Origin: Campylobacter sp. CNRCH_2014_0184h
Lineage (GTDB): Bacteria > Campylobacterota > Campylobacteria > Campylobacterales > Campylobacteraceae
Assembly: GCF_025772985.1 (NCBI RefSeq)
Contig: NZ_JAKMTB010000001.1
Span: 310,001 to 374,000, forward strand
Direction of reading: 5' to 3'
DNA: 64,000 nt
A program made the position numbers and the translations under genes. The notes beneath the pieces were generated by a model. It worked only from the letters and a program-made list of their open reading frames with translations, ran no database searches and was not told the DNA's origin. This document shows, in pieces, positions 35,908 through 44,844 of this stretch. Position 1 is the first letter of the stretch. The number at the start of each line of letters is the position of its first letter.

Positions 35908-37794
35908 TTAGCCTATTAAAGCTCCATTTTCGATAAAGCTTTGTGGACTAATTAAAACTAATTTACCATTTTTTTCTGCACTTAAAATCATACCTTGGCT
36001 TTCATGGCCAAAAATTTTAGCTTTTTTTAGATTAGTAATAACACAAACTTGCTTACCTATTAACTCACTAGCTTTATAAAATTTAGCAATACCCGAAAGC
36101 ACTTGTCTTAGTTCGCCATTTTCAAGTTCAAGCTGAAATTTTAAAAGCTTTTCACTGCCTTCTATATTTTGACAATCTTTTACTAGTGCTACTTTAATTT
36201 CAATTTTTTTAAAATCATCAATTTTAATTTGAGCTAAACTTGGCTTCTCTTCTACTTTTTCTTCTTTTTTGTTTTCTTGGGTTAATTCAACTTTTGGAAA
36301 TAAAGCCTCACATACACTTGATTTTAAATCGCATAATTGATTGTTTAAAATTAGTTTTTGATAGTTTTCGTTTGAAATTTCAAAATTTAAAGCTTTGGCA
36401 ATTTTTAAAGCTGTTTTTGGCATAGCAGCTGAAAGTAAAATAGTAACTTTTGTTAAAATATTAGCACATAAAGCTACTAAGGCATTAGCTTTTTGCATTT
36501 GATCATTTTTAATTAAATTCCAAGGCTCATACCTACTAATACTTAAATTTGCTAAAGATAAAGCCTTAAAAAGTTCTTCTAAATAGCGATTTGGCTGGAT
36601 ATTTTCTAAAGCATTGATTGCATTATCTAAATACTCTTTACATTCATTTAATTCTTGATTAAAATACAAATTCACATCTTTACAATCAATAATATTTTGA
36701 GAATACTTAGCACTCATGCCGATAATTCTATTTAATAAATTTCCAAGCTCATTGCTTAATTCTGCATTGATTCTAGTGATTAATGCTTTTTGTGAAAAAT
36801 CCCCATCATTGCCAAAAGGAACTTCTCTGAGTAAAAAATATCTAAAAGCTTCTAAACCAAAAGTATCTGCTACTTCTTTAGGTGCTACTACATTACCTTT
36901 AGATTTGCTCATTTTTTCACCATCTTTAGTCCACCAGCCATGTACTGCTACAAATTTAGGCAAAGGAAGTTCTAAACTCATCAAAAACGCAGGCCAATAC
37001 ACTGCATGAAAACGCAAGATATCTTTACCTACAAAATGAATATGAGCAGGCCATAGATCCATATTTTTATCATCAAGTCCATAACCCAAAGCACTCACAT
37101 AATTCATCAAAGCATCAAGCCAAACATATACCACATGTTTTTCATCATTTAGTTCTTTTGGAAGCTTTATACCCCATTCAAAACTCGTTCTTGTAATAGA
37201 AAGATCTTTTAAACCACTTTCTACAAAGTGGATTAATTCATTAGCCTTATTTTTAGGTAAAATCGGCTCTTTTTCTTTATACCATTTAAGAATTTGATCT
37301 TGATATTTAGAAAGCTTGAAAAAATAACTTTCTTCTTTTAAAAGCTGTGTTTTTTTACCACAATCTGGACAATGACACTCATTTACAAGCTGAGTTTGGG
37401 TAAAATAACTCTCACAAGAAACACAATAAAAGCCTTCATAAGTTCCTTTATAAATATCACCTTTATCAAACATTTTTTTAAATGCTTTTTGTACGCTTAA
37501 CTTGTGATTTTCATCTGTAGTTCTGATGAAATAATCATAAGAAATCTCAAACTCATCCCAAAGTTTTTTAAATTTAGCACTAATTTCGTCTGCATATTCT
37601 TTAGGGGTAAAATTTCTAGCACTAGCAGCTTGCTCTATCTTTTGACCATGTTCATCTGTACCTGTTAAAAAGAATGTTTTTTCTCCTTGCAAGCGATAAA
37701 ATCTAGCCAAAGTATCTGCTATAATCGTAGTGTAAGCATGACCAATATGAGCCACATCATTTACATAATATATCGGAGTAGTAATATAACGCAT
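35908..37794 (-). CDS. metG: Methionyl-tRNA synthetase
   Basis: Class I synthetase, 628 residues from the ATG at 37794 (AAAGG six bases upstream); an in-frame TTG two codons earlier is less likely. HIGH motif AHIGHAYT near 15-22, a zinc knuckle CVSC...CHCPDC near 123-145, KMSKS in GEKMSKSKGN near 295-304, and a C-terminal tRNA-binding domain (about 525-628: IDDFKKIEIKVALVKDC, GHESQGMILSA) that makes the dimer form. Length fits the fused MetG class. Follows the small Cys protein by 13 bases. Confidence 0.97.
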   Translation of the reverse strand: MRYITTPIYYVNDVAHIGHAYTTIIADTLARFYRLQGEKTFFLTGTDEHGQKIEQAASARNFTPKEYADEISAKFKKLWDEFEISYDYFIRTTDENHKLSVQKAFKKMFDKGDIYKGTYEGFYCVSCESYFTQTQLVNECHCPDCGKKTQLLKEESYFFKLSKYQDQILKWYKEKEPILPKNKANELIHFVESGLKDLSITRTSFEWGIKLPKELNDEKHVVYVWLDALMNYVSALGYGLDDKNMDLWPAHIHFVGKDILRFHAVYWPAFLMSLELPLPKFVAVHGWWTKDGEKMSKSKGNVVAPKEVADTFGLEAFRYFLLREVPFGNDGDFSQKALITRINAELSNELGNLLNRIIGMSAKYSQNIIDCKDVNLYFNQELNECKEYLDNAINALENIQPNRYLEELFKALSLANLSISRYEPWNLIKNDQMQKANALVALCANILTKVTILLSAAMPKTALKIAKALNFEISNENYQKLILNNQLCDLKSSVCEALFPKVELTQENKKEEKVEEKPSLAQIKIDDFKKIEIKVALVKDCQNIEGSEKLLKFQLELENGELRQVLSGIAKFYKASELIGKQVCVITNLKKAKIFGHESQGMILSAEKNGKLVLISPQSFIENGALIG

Positions 37795-37807
37795 TTTCAA
37801 CCTTTAA

Positions 37808-38002
37808 TTAAAAATCAAATCCACCTTCTTTACCTTTAGACATACTCTTATAAACTGCATCAATATACTCTTTTCTTAAAGAGCATTCAAAAATCATAGA
37901 GCAAGGTAAACAAGATTTTAAGTTTTTATCATTTTGACAAGCTTGAAGTTCATTTTTTTTAGCTTCTAAAGCTAGTTCAAATTCATCTTTAACTTCAGCC
38001 AT
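37808..38002 (-). CDS. Small cysteine-containing protein, function unknown
   Basis: A 64-residue protein with a helical, acidic first half and four cysteines: ACQ near 21-23, SCLPCS near 30-35 and ECSLR near 39-43. The spacing C-x8-C-x2-C-x5-C could hold a zinc ion. It overlaps fbp by one base (TAATG) and precedes metG, so it belongs to the mobB-fbp-metG run. I do not recognise a named family. Confidence 0.8.
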   Translation of the reverse strand: MAEVKDEFELALEAKKNELQACQNDKNLKSCLPCSMIFECSLRKEYIDAVYKSMSKGKEGGFDF

Positions 38003-38850
38003 TAAAGCCCTTTATAAGCTTGTTTTAGTTTTTCAATTTCATATTTTGAACCCAAAAAGCATGGCGTACTTGCATGGATTTTTTCAAATTCTAAATCAAG
38101 TAAAGAGTTATTTTCTCCATTAGTAGAAAGCCCTCCTGCTTTTTCAAAAATAAAAGCAAAAGGAAATACCTCAAAATATGCTCTTAATTTTCCATTTGGC
38201 GCATCGCTTGTTGCGGGATATGAAAATAATCCTCCACCTTTGAGTAAAATTTGGTGTAAATCACTCACCATAGCACCTGAATATCTTAAGCGATATCCTT
38301 CATCAAATAAAGCTTTTATAAAAGCTCTATGAGTATTTGACCAATTTTTTTGTGTCCCGCCGCTTGCATTTAATTTGCCTTTTTCGTTTAATTTTAAATC
38401 CTTAACAAAAACAAATTCATCATTTTCATTTAACCTATAAAGCTTAGGAGTATCTATGCATACTATAAGCTCTAAACGCACACCATAAATAGCATAAACT
38501 GCTGCTTTTAGATTTTTTGCACTAGCCTTTTGCTCATAAATAGCAAAAATAGAACCTATAGCAAAATTCACATCTACCAAAGATGAGCCATCTAAAGGAT
38601 CATAAGCAACAATGTATTTTTCATTTTCATTGATTAATAATTGTTCTTGTTTTTCTTCACTAATTAAGCTTTTTATACCTTTACTTTGCTTTAAAATTCT
38701 AGTGATAATCTCATCGCTTTTTACATCAAGTTTTAATTGATTATCTCCAGTAGCATTTTGAGAAGTAGTATAATCAAAATCTTTTAAATATCTAAGTTCT
38801 TTTGAAATTTCAATCACTGCTTTTTGTATATCGTTAATTAATTCTTGCAT
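38002..38850 (-). CDS. fbp: Fructose-1,6-bisphosphatase class I
   Basis: Gluconeogenic phosphatase of 282 residues, important because Campylobacter usually cannot use glucose. The metal-binding [13 protein letters not shown] is at residues 83-95, [17 protein letters not shown] near 191-207 and [17 protein letters not shown] near 211-227 as phosphate/fructose-binding blocks; EKAGG near 237-241. All key residues are present. Slightly shorter than the enteric enzyme, at the N-terminus where AMP binds. Confidence 0.96.
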   Translation of the reverse strand: MQELINDIQKAVIEISKELRYLKDFDYTTSQNATGDNQLKLDVKSDEIITRILKQSKGIKSLISEEKQEQLLINENEKYIVAYDPLDGSSLVDVNFAIGSIFAIYEQKASAKNLKAAVYAIYGVRLELIVCIDTPKLYRLNENDEFVFVKDLKLNEKGKLNASGGTQKNWSNTHRAFIKALFDEGYRLRYSGAMVSDLHQILLKGGGLFSYPATSDAPNGKLRAYFEVFPFAFIFEKAGGLSTNGENNSLLDLEFEKIHASTPCFLGSKYEIEKLKQAYKGL

Positions 38851-38859
38851 ATTTTACCC

Positions 38860-39339
38860 CTATACTTTTTTTGAATTTTTTAATACAAAATCACAAATAC
38901 TTTCTAAATCATCCAAATAAAGCCAAGTTAAATTTTTATTTTCGATTTTCTCATAGCTTGCAATAGCCTTAGAATAAGCAAAATAGCTCTCATCCACTTC
39001 TTTGCAAAAAACACTAATTCTTGGCATATCTAAGGTTTTTAAGCCCTCTATAAATAAAAAATCAAATTCTCCTAGTTTGGAAATAGCTTCATCTAAAGTA
39101 CTTGGAGAATGTGTAAATAAAGTTGTCCTTGTAGGGCTTAAAACCATTACATCAGCACCACTTTGAAAAAATTTAAAACTATCTTTTTTTGCTATATCAA
39201 AACTTGCTTTATCTTTTGGATCATGTTTTATAATACATACTTTATAATTTTGTTCCATAAAATATTTAGCAACTTGGGTTATTAAAGTTGTTTTACCTGA
39301 ATTGGAAGGCCCACTAAAAGCCATTGCTAATCTTTTCAT
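38860..39339 (-). CDS. mobB: MobB, molybdopterin-guanine dinucleotide accessory GTPase
   Basis: A 159-residue P-loop protein with GPSNSGKTTLITQ at residues 10-22, IIKHDPKDKASFDIAKKDS near 36-54 and the effector region FIEGLKT near 95-101. It assists MobA in attaching nucleotides to molybdopterin for formate dehydrogenase, Nap and other oxidoreductases. No mobA is adjacent. Divergent from the lipoprotein gene. Confidence 0.9.
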   Translation of the reverse strand: MKRLAMAFSGPSNSGKTTLITQVAKYFMEQNYKVCIIKHDPKDKASFDIAKKDSFKFFQSGADVMVLSPTRTTLFTHSPSTLDEAISKLGEFDFLFIEGLKTLDMPRISVFCKEVDESYFAYSKAIASYEKIENKNLTWLYLDDLESICDFVLKNSKKV

Positions 39340-39425
39340 AACTTCCTTAAATCAAAGAAAATAAACAAAATTATATCTTTTTAAAAGTTAAAAGCTTATA
39401 ATTATAAAAAAATTAGGAATAAAAT

Positions 39426-39920
39426 ATGAAAAAAATTTATATGATTATTTTTTTAACACTTATTTTTACTGCATGCTCAAATAAAACTCAAAAACAAAGT
39501 GAAATCGATTTAAAAAGCCAAACTCTTATGTATGCACAAAAAATCAATTTTAATTATAAAGATAATAGAGTAGTTGCTTTGTTAAGTTATCTAAATCCTG
39601 TATTAGATGAAAAAAGCCAAAAAGAAGTTTTTGTGCTTAGTTTTTTACCAAATATCAATATCAAACAAGAACAAATTTCAATACTCATAGATGGAGAAAA
39701 AACTAACTTAAAAGCCTTAGATCAAAATGATGAGTTGTTTAAATATATCATCAAAAGTGATTATGCAAGCTATTACAAAATCACCCTTGATGAGTTGATA
39801 CAAAAACCTATTTTAAAACTTGATTTGTGTTTTGAGAATCAGTGTTTTGAGTTAAAGTTTCAAAAAATTTCGAAATCGGTGTATTATCGTTCAGAAGATG
39901 CAAATACACAATATAATTAG
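39426..39920 (+). CDS. Small lipoprotein, function unknown
   Basis: A 164-residue precursor with a lipoprotein signal: hydrophobic 4-15, lipobox FTAC with Cys17. The mature part is beta-rich with no named domain (INFNYKDNRVVALLSYLNP, LCFENQCFELKF). A TATAAT-like box stands before the start. The last 113 bases overlap the end of slt on the other strand, so both proteins share coding DNA at their C-termini. In C. jejuni the same neighbours flank a lipoprotein gene. Confidence 0.85.
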   Translation: MKKIYMIIFLTLIFTACSNKTQKQSEIDLKSQTLMYAQKINFNYKDNRVVALLSYLNPVLDEKSQKEVFVLSFLPNINIKQEQISILIDGEKTNLKALDQNDELFKYIIKSDYASYYKITLDELIQKPILKLDLCFENQCFELKFQKISKSVYYRSEDANTQYN

Positions 39921-41445
39921 CTAAAACCTTTTTAGCATACACCCTACTTTCTGCATAAGGAACAAGCTCCATAGATAAAAATGGTTCGTACTTTCCCGCT
40001 CTAAACATATCTTCTCTTTTGAGCATTCTAGTAGTAAATCCTATACCTCCATTATAAGCATAAGCCACAAATACCGGAGAATTAAGCTTAGATTCTAAAT
40101 AATCTAAATGATGATTTGCAAAAGTATAGGCTGTTTTTGGATCAAAAAGCATATCTTGGTCAAAATTTGGAATTTGCAATTCTTTATTGCCTATATGATT
40201 AGCTAAAAATGGAATAAATTGCATAATACCTAAAGCATAAGAGGTTGAAATGGCTGTTGGGATAAAACGGCTTTCTTGTCTAGCTAAAGCTAAAATCATA
40301 GCCTTTCTTTGTGTAGAATAATCTTTTAAATACTCAAAATAAGGCATAATGAAATAATGTTTTTTAAAACCCTCAGCTCTTTCTTTAATATAAGCATAAA
40401 TAGCGATATTTTCTTTAGTATAAAAATCTTTTGCAAGCTTTTCTAGCTCATTAGGAGTACCTTTTGCAATTTCTTTTGCAAGTTTTTGCCAAGCAAAAGG
40501 ATCTTTCATATCAAAATCATTTTTTTGTTTTTTTGGACTTAATTCTTCTATTTTAGGCAAAGGCAAGCCCTTTAACTCCCTTGCATAAAGACTATAAATA
40601 TTTAAAGAATCACTTTGAGCAAGCTCATCAAGATACTTTTTATCTTGAGTGATTAAATAAATCCAAAAATTTGCATTATCTACTAAAGGCTTACTTTTAA
40701 AAGTATCTTTTGCTACTTGGAAAAATTCCAGTGCTTTTTTATCGTCATTTTCTAAAATAGCATTCACACCTAAGTAAAATGCATTATCTTGAAAAGTTAA
40801 ATTTGCATCTACATTAACTAAAGATTTTCTTATCAATGGACTTTTTTTCTTAATGATAATTTCTTTTACAAAATTTGTAAATTCTTTTTCTTTTGCTAAC
40901 TCATCAACAAAATCTTTTTCTAAAAAAAAATCCTTTTTATCTTTTAAAAAGCCATAAATTTTATAAAAATTTGCACTATCATAATTTAAAACCGCATAAC
41001 TTAGAGGATCTTTAGCATTAAAAGCTTCTAAAAGCTTTACTAAATTTGGATTATCTTGCGGGATAATTTTTTTCATCTCATTACGCGTTGAAGTATTAAG
41101 ATCTTGTATAAAAGTTAAACTGTTTAATCTTATAAGCTGACAAGTAGCATTAGCATCTAAGATATTTTGCGCATTAAATTTATAACAAGCTTCATATTCT
41201 TTATTATATCCCAAAGGTGGAATAATCGTTTCAATAGCATTTTTAATACGCCCTACATAACGATAAATATGCTCTTTTAAACCTTCAACTTCTTCTTTTC
41301 TAAATTCATTTTTTTCCAATAAACGATATAAATAATAATCCTTAGCTAAAGAATTTGGTCTTTGCTCTAATTCTTTATAAGAATACATCGCACTATTTGC
41401 AAAAACTACTCCGGCTAAAAGTAATACCACGCTTTTTTTCAACAC
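39808..41445 (-). CDS. slt: Soluble lytic murein transglycosylase
   Basis: A 545-residue periplasmic peptidoglycan lyase. A signal peptide is at 1-19 (LLLAGVVFANSA). The middle is a long helical superhelix (about 30-370); the catalytic lysozyme-like domain holds ARQESRF with the acid Glu391, YALGIMQFIP near 403-412 and AYNGGIGF near 465-472. The start is a GTG at 41445 (next codon TTG) seven bases behind an AGGAAG; no ATG fits the signal peptide. Its 3' end overlaps the convergent lipoprotein gene by 113 bases. Confidence 0.93.
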   Translation of the reverse strand: MLKKSVVLLLAGVVFANSAMYSYKELEQRPNSLAKDYYLYRLLEKNEFRKEEVEGLKEHIYRYVGRIKNAIETIIPPLGYNKEYEACYKFNAQNILDANATCQLIRLNSLTFIQDLNTSTRNEMKKIIPQDNPNLVKLLEAFNAKDPLSYAVLNYDSANFYKIYGFLKDKKDFFLEKDFVDELAKEKEFTNFVKEIIIKKKSPLIRKSLVNVDANLTFQDNAFYLGVNAILENDDKKALEFFQVAKDTFKSKPLVDNANFWIYLITQDKKYLDELAQSDSLNIYSLYARELKGLPLPKIEELSPKKQKNDFDMKDPFAWQKLAKEIAKGTPNELEKLAKDFYTKENIAIYAYIKERAEGFKKHYFIMPYFEYLKDYSTQRKAMILALARQESRFIPTAISTSYALGIMQFIPFLANHIGNKELQIPNFDQDMLFDPKTAYTFANHHLDYLESKLNSPVFVAYAYNGGIGFTTRMLKREDMFRAGKYEPFLSMELVPYAESRVYAKKVLANYIVYLHLLNDNTPISKFFETLTQNTDSQNTNQVLK

Positions 41446-41733
41446 TTATAAACTTCCTAAAATTAAATTTGATAAAAATATTTGGATAAATTTTAATCCT
41501 AAAATAATAATCAAAGGTGCTAAATCAATACTTCCTATAGTAGTAGGGATAAATCTTCTTACAAAAGCATAAGCAGGATTAGTTAAACGATATAAAATTT
41601 GTACTATAGGATTATATGGATCAGGCCTTACCCAAGAAATTAAAGCAGCAATAATTATAATCCATACATAAATTTCAATCACTAAAGAAAAAATTTGCAC
41701 CAAAGATACAATCAAACTTGTTCCAACTCCCAT
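41446..41733 (-). CDS. YggT-family membrane protein
   Basis: A 95-residue protein with one YggT domain: hydrophobic helices at about 5-28 and 68-90 linked by WVRPDPYNPIVQILYRLTNPA-type conserved stretch (33-53) and FIPTTIGSIDLAPL. Family members support membrane protein insertion, osmotic tolerance or cell division, with no agreed biochemical role. It directly abuts slt and follows gltX by one base. Confidence 0.92.
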   Translation of the reverse strand: MGVGTSLIVSLVQIFSLVIEIYVWIIIIAALISWVRPDPYNPIVQILYRLTNPAYAFVRRFIPTTIGSIDLAPLIIILGLKFIQIFLSNLILGSL

Positions 41734-41734
41734 T

Positions 41735-43030
41735 TTACTCCTTTATAATTTCTTTAACAAAAGGCTTGATTAGAGTATAAATTTCACTCATTTCAGGTCC
41801 ATGGGTAACCCCTGTTAATACTAAACGCAAAGGCATAAAGAAATTTTTACCTTTTAAATTTGTTTTTTCCATCAAAATCTTTTTAAACTCATCATATTCT
41901 TGAGGTAAATCCAAATCTTTTAAAATCTCTTTAATCAACTTACACTCATTTTCAAATTTATTATAATTTTTAACTGCAAAAATGGCTTGTATTTTTTCTC
42001 TTATCTCATTTAGTGTGCTAGCTTCTTGAGTATAAAATTTTGCAAGCTCCGCTACATCTTTGCCTAAATTTAACAAAGAATTTAATTTATCATTATCAAG
42101 CATTTTTATATGCTCACGATTAATTTGCATTAAACGCTTAGTATCAAATCTAGCAGGAGATTTTGAAACTTTTTTCAAATCAAACCATTCTATAGCTTCT
42201 TCTAAAGTAAAAATCTCTTTTGGAGTTTTATTGCCTAAAAGGATTAAATAATTTGCAATAGCACTTGCTAAATATCCATTATCAAGCATCCATTTTACAC
42301 TAGAATGAGCCTCTCTTTTACTCATTTTAACACCCTCTTCATTTAAGATGATAGGTAAATGTGCATAAGTCATGCTTTTATCATAACCCAAACTTGCTCT
42401 AATATGCTCTTGCTTAGGAGTATTTGAAACATGATCTTCTCCCCTTATAATACAAGTAACACCTTCTAACATATCATCAACCGCACAAGCAAAATTATAA
42501 GTTGGGGTTTTATCCGCTCTCATAATCACAAAACTATCAATATCTTCAGGATTAAAACTAATCTCACCTTTAATATAATCAGTAAATTTCATTTGAGATT
42601 GAGGTTTTTTAAGACGAATTACAAAAGGTTTCTCACAATTTAACACATCAATATCTGCTAATTTTTCACAAGTGCCATCATATCTATATGCTTGATTTTT
42701 ACTTTTAGCTAATTCTTTTTTATGCGCTAACTCATCCTCAGTACAAAAACAAGCAAAAGCTTTTTTTTCACTTACTAGCTTTAAAGCCATTTGACGATGA
42801 AATTTCAAATTTTCACTTTGTACATAATAATGCTGCCAAGTTATACCAAATTCTTTCAAAATAGCTTTTATTTCTTCTTCTTTTCCAGCAATATTTCTAG
42901 CATTATCCGTATCTTCAATACGCAAAATAAAATCTGTATTTTCTTGTCTTGCTTTAATATAATTAAACAAAGCTGCTCTTAAATTTCCAATATGCATATC
43001 TCCAGTAGGCGATGGTGCAAACCTATACAT
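41735..43030 (-). CDS. gltX: Glutamyl-tRNA synthetase
   Basis: Class I synthetase, 431 residues. HIGH motif [12 protein letters not shown] at 7-18, KMSKR in [10 protein letters not shown] near 233-242, and the Rossmann and stem-contact domains in order. It is shorter than enteric GltX (about 470). Epsilonproteobacteria often carry two GltX proteins, one of which misacylates tRNA-Gln for the GatCAB route; which one this is cannot be decided from motifs. First gene of the gltX-yggT-slt run. Confidence 0.95.
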   Translation of the reverse strand: MYRFAPSPTGDMHIGNLRAALFNYIKARQENTDFILRIEDTDNARNIAGKEEEIKAILKEFGITWQHYYVQSENLKFHRQMALKLVSEKKAFACFCTEDELAHKKELAKSKNQAYRYDGTCEKLADIDVLNCEKPFVIRLKKPQSQMKFTDYIKGEISFNPEDIDSFVIMRADKTPTYNFACAVDDMLEGVTCIIRGEDHVSNTPKQEHIRASLGYDKSMTYAHLPIILNEEGVKMSKREAHSSVKWMLDNGYLASAIANYLILLGNKTPKEIFTLEEAIEWFDLKKVSKSPARFDTKRLMQINREHIKMLDNDKLNSLLNLGKDVAELAKFYTQEASTLNEIREKIQAIFAVKNYNKFENECKLIKEILKDLDLPQEYDEFKKILMEKTNLKGKNFFMPLRLVLTGVTHGPEMSEIYTLIKPFVKEIIKE

Positions 43031-43100
43031 TATTTATCCTTTTAAAACTTTTTTATCATTATACAATTAAATACTTGCTATTTATTTTAAAAAAACAAAG

Positions 43101-43132
43101 TTCACACAAAATTCACTCAATATTTATATGAT
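43101..43132 (+). promoter_or_regulatory. DccR-type TTCAC direct repeat and -10, second PepSY gene
   Basis: TTCAC at 43101-43105, six bases, TTCAC at 43112-43116, then ten bases to TATGAT at 43127-43132. From memory, a TTCAC-N6-TTCAC repeat marks promoters dependent on the C. jejuni DccRS two-component system. A third TTCAC is at 43133-43137. Confidence 0.72.
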
Positions 43133-43163
43133 TTCACAAATAATTCAATTTAAAGGACAAAAA

Positions 43164-43586
43164 ATGAAATTAAAAATAGCTTTAATGGCATTAGCTCTAG
43201 CAAGTTGTGTTTTTGCAAGAGATATGGTTGTAGGTGTAAATGCTTTACCAGCAAATTCTAAAAATTTTATACAAAAACATTTTACAGGCTCAAACATAGC
43301 TTTAGTTAAACAAGATATTGATAGTTTTGATGTTTATTTAGACAATGGAACTGAACTTGAGTTTTTTATCAATGGAGATTGGAAAGAAATTGATGCAAAA
43401 TACAGACCAATTGATACTTCTTTTTTAAGTCCAAATGTTTTAACAACGATTAAGAAAATGCACCCAAATGCAAGTATAATTAAAGTTGAAAAAGAAATTC
43501 AAGGTTATAAATTTAAACTAAATAATATGATGGAAATTTATACTGATGTAAATGGAAATTTCTTAGGACAAAAATTTGATGATTAA
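43164..43586 (+). CDS. Exported PepSY-like domain protein, paralog
   Basis: I choose the ATG at 43164 behind AAAGGA (140 residues) because it begins with a normal signal peptide (KIALMALALASCVFA, 3-18); a longer frame from 43128 adds an unlikely leader. The mature part has two PepSY-like halves (LPANSKNFIQKHFTGSNIA and later SPNVLTTIKKMHPNASII), each followed by VK/VE..I and strands, and ends GQKFDD. Layout, spacing and end match the protein at 30969-31379. Function unknown; both would lie in the periplasm. Upstream repeat and downstream hairpin make it a single-gene unit. Confidence 0.87.
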   Translation: MKLKIALMALALASCVFARDMVVGVNALPANSKNFIQKHFTGSNIALVKQDIDSFDVYLDNGTELEFFINGDWKEIDAKYRPIDTSFLSPNVLTTIKKMHPNASIIKVEKEIQGYKFKLNNMMEIYTDVNGNFLGQKFDD

Positions 43587-43591
43587 AAATT

Positions 43592-43613
43592 AAGCTAAGC
43601 TTTTGCTTAGCTT
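43592..43613. terminator. Bidirectional terminator hairpin
   Basis: AAGCTAAGC at 43592-43600, TTTT loop, GCTTAGCTT at 43605-43613. It separates the PepSY gene from the convergent hydD, whose stop codon lies in the stem. Confidence 0.8.
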
Positions 43614-44140
43614 TTATAAGAATTTAGAGCAAGCTCTTGTATATTATAATTAGCAACTCTCTCATAAGTAAAGCCTTTTTTCTCTAAAAAATCAAGTAAA
43701 ATTTTCTCCATTTTTTCTAAAGCACTCAAGACTTCTTTTGAAAGTTTAAAACTCAATGGTTCTATGCGCTTTGGCACACAGGCTAAAATTTGAGTTTTAG
43801 GTAAATCTCCCATAAGCTCCATATATTGTAAAGTTTGAAGCATCTCAACCTCATGTGCACTACCACTCCAATTAACTTTTTTTGGCATTGCATCATAAGG
43901 AAAGAAAAAAATATCTCCGATCTTAGCATCATCTGCTGCAATACAATCAATCACAACCATTTCATCATATTCAGCTATAATATAACTAAGTTGTAAAGCC
44001 AAAGTTCCACCATCTACAAAGCTCACTGAGTCTTTTTCGTGATAAAACTTATAATTTTTTTCTAAAAGTTTGCAAAGATGAACGCCTAAGCCCTCATCTG
44101 CAAACATAATATTACCAATACCTAAGATTAGAAGTTTCAA
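43607..44140 (-). CDS. hydD: Hydrogenase maturation endopeptidase
   Basis: Nickel-dependent protease that trims the C-terminus of HydB after [NiFe] site assembly. In 177 residues: GIGNIMFADEGLGVHL with metal ligand Glu16, IDCIAADDAKIGD near 62 with the second ligand Asp, and GSAHEVEM near 91-98 with the third ligand His. The start is a TTG that overlaps the hydC stop as TTGA. Its substrate is encoded two genes upstream. Last gene of hydABCD. Confidence 0.94.
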   Translation of the reverse strand: MKLLILGIGNIMFADEGLGVHLCKLLEKNYKFYHEKDSVSFVDGGTLALQLSYIIAEYDEMVVIDCIAADDAKIGDIFFFPYDAMPKKVNWSGSAHEVEMLQTLQYMELMGDLPKTQILACVPKRIEPLSFKLSKEVLSALEKMEKILLDFLEKKGFTYERVANYNIQELALNSYKS

Positions 44141-44829
44141 TGATTTTCTCTTACAAATTTATAACCACTAAAGATAGCATCTAAAGCACCATCTTTACCT
44201 TTAACTGAGTTAAACACAGCCATATAAATATGCACTGGAACAAAAATCAACACAATCCACATTAAAATTCTATGGTAGGTTCTAACATCAGCTAATCCAC
44301 CTAACATTACTTCAATAGGTCTTAAGATGTTATATAAAAATCCACCCAAGCCTTCATGATATACATGCATATAAAGGATTAATCCTGTTAAAATAAGTCC
44401 AAACATAACAAGATAAAAGAAAAAATAAGTTACAAATTGCAAAGGATTATATACACCTTGTAAATGCGGATGCTTTCCTAAAAAAATGTAAAATTTAATC
44501 TGCTCTATCCATAATTTTACATTAAAAATATCTTTTATGCTTTTTCTCTCACCATCACTTTTTGAATCAAAAAAGAACAAATATGTTTTAAAAATCACAC
44601 AAGCTATTAAGATAAATCCAAAAATTTGGTGCACCATGCGGTATTTTGCCTGCATAAATAAAGTTGGTTCAGATGAAATAGATGGAGATTGAAATACATA
44701 AGAAATATAATATCCAGTCCCTACTAAAATCACGATCGCAACTGCTCTTAACCAATGTGTAAAACGAAGGCCAATACTAAATTCGTATTCAGCCTTTCTG
44801 TTTGATTTTAAGGAATGTTTAGAATCCAT
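44137..44829 (-). CDS. hydC: Ni/Fe-hydrogenase b-type cytochrome subunit
   Basis: A 230-residue inner-membrane dihaem cytochrome b that passes electrons from periplasmic hydrogen oxidation to menaquinone. Four to five membrane segments: about 28-48, 68-90, 130-152, and 190-212; candidate haem ligands are His in GLRFTHWLRA near 30 and MVHQIFGF near 70, and YHRILMW and FVPVHIYMA in the last two helices. It lies 15 bases after hydB. Confidence 0.94.
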   Translation of the reverse strand: MDSKHSLKSNRKAEYEFSIGLRFTHWLRAVAIVILVGTGYYISYVFQSPSISSEPTLFMQAKYRMVHQIFGFILIACVIFKTYLFFFDSKSDGERKSIKDIFNVKLWIEQIKFYIFLGKHPHLQGVYNPLQFVTYFFFYLVMFGLILTGLILYMHVYHEGLGGFLYNILRPIEVMLGGLADVRTYHRILMWIVLIFVPVHIYMAVFNSVKGKDGALDAIFSGYKFVRENH

Positions 44830-44844
44830 ACTAAAGTCCTTTCC

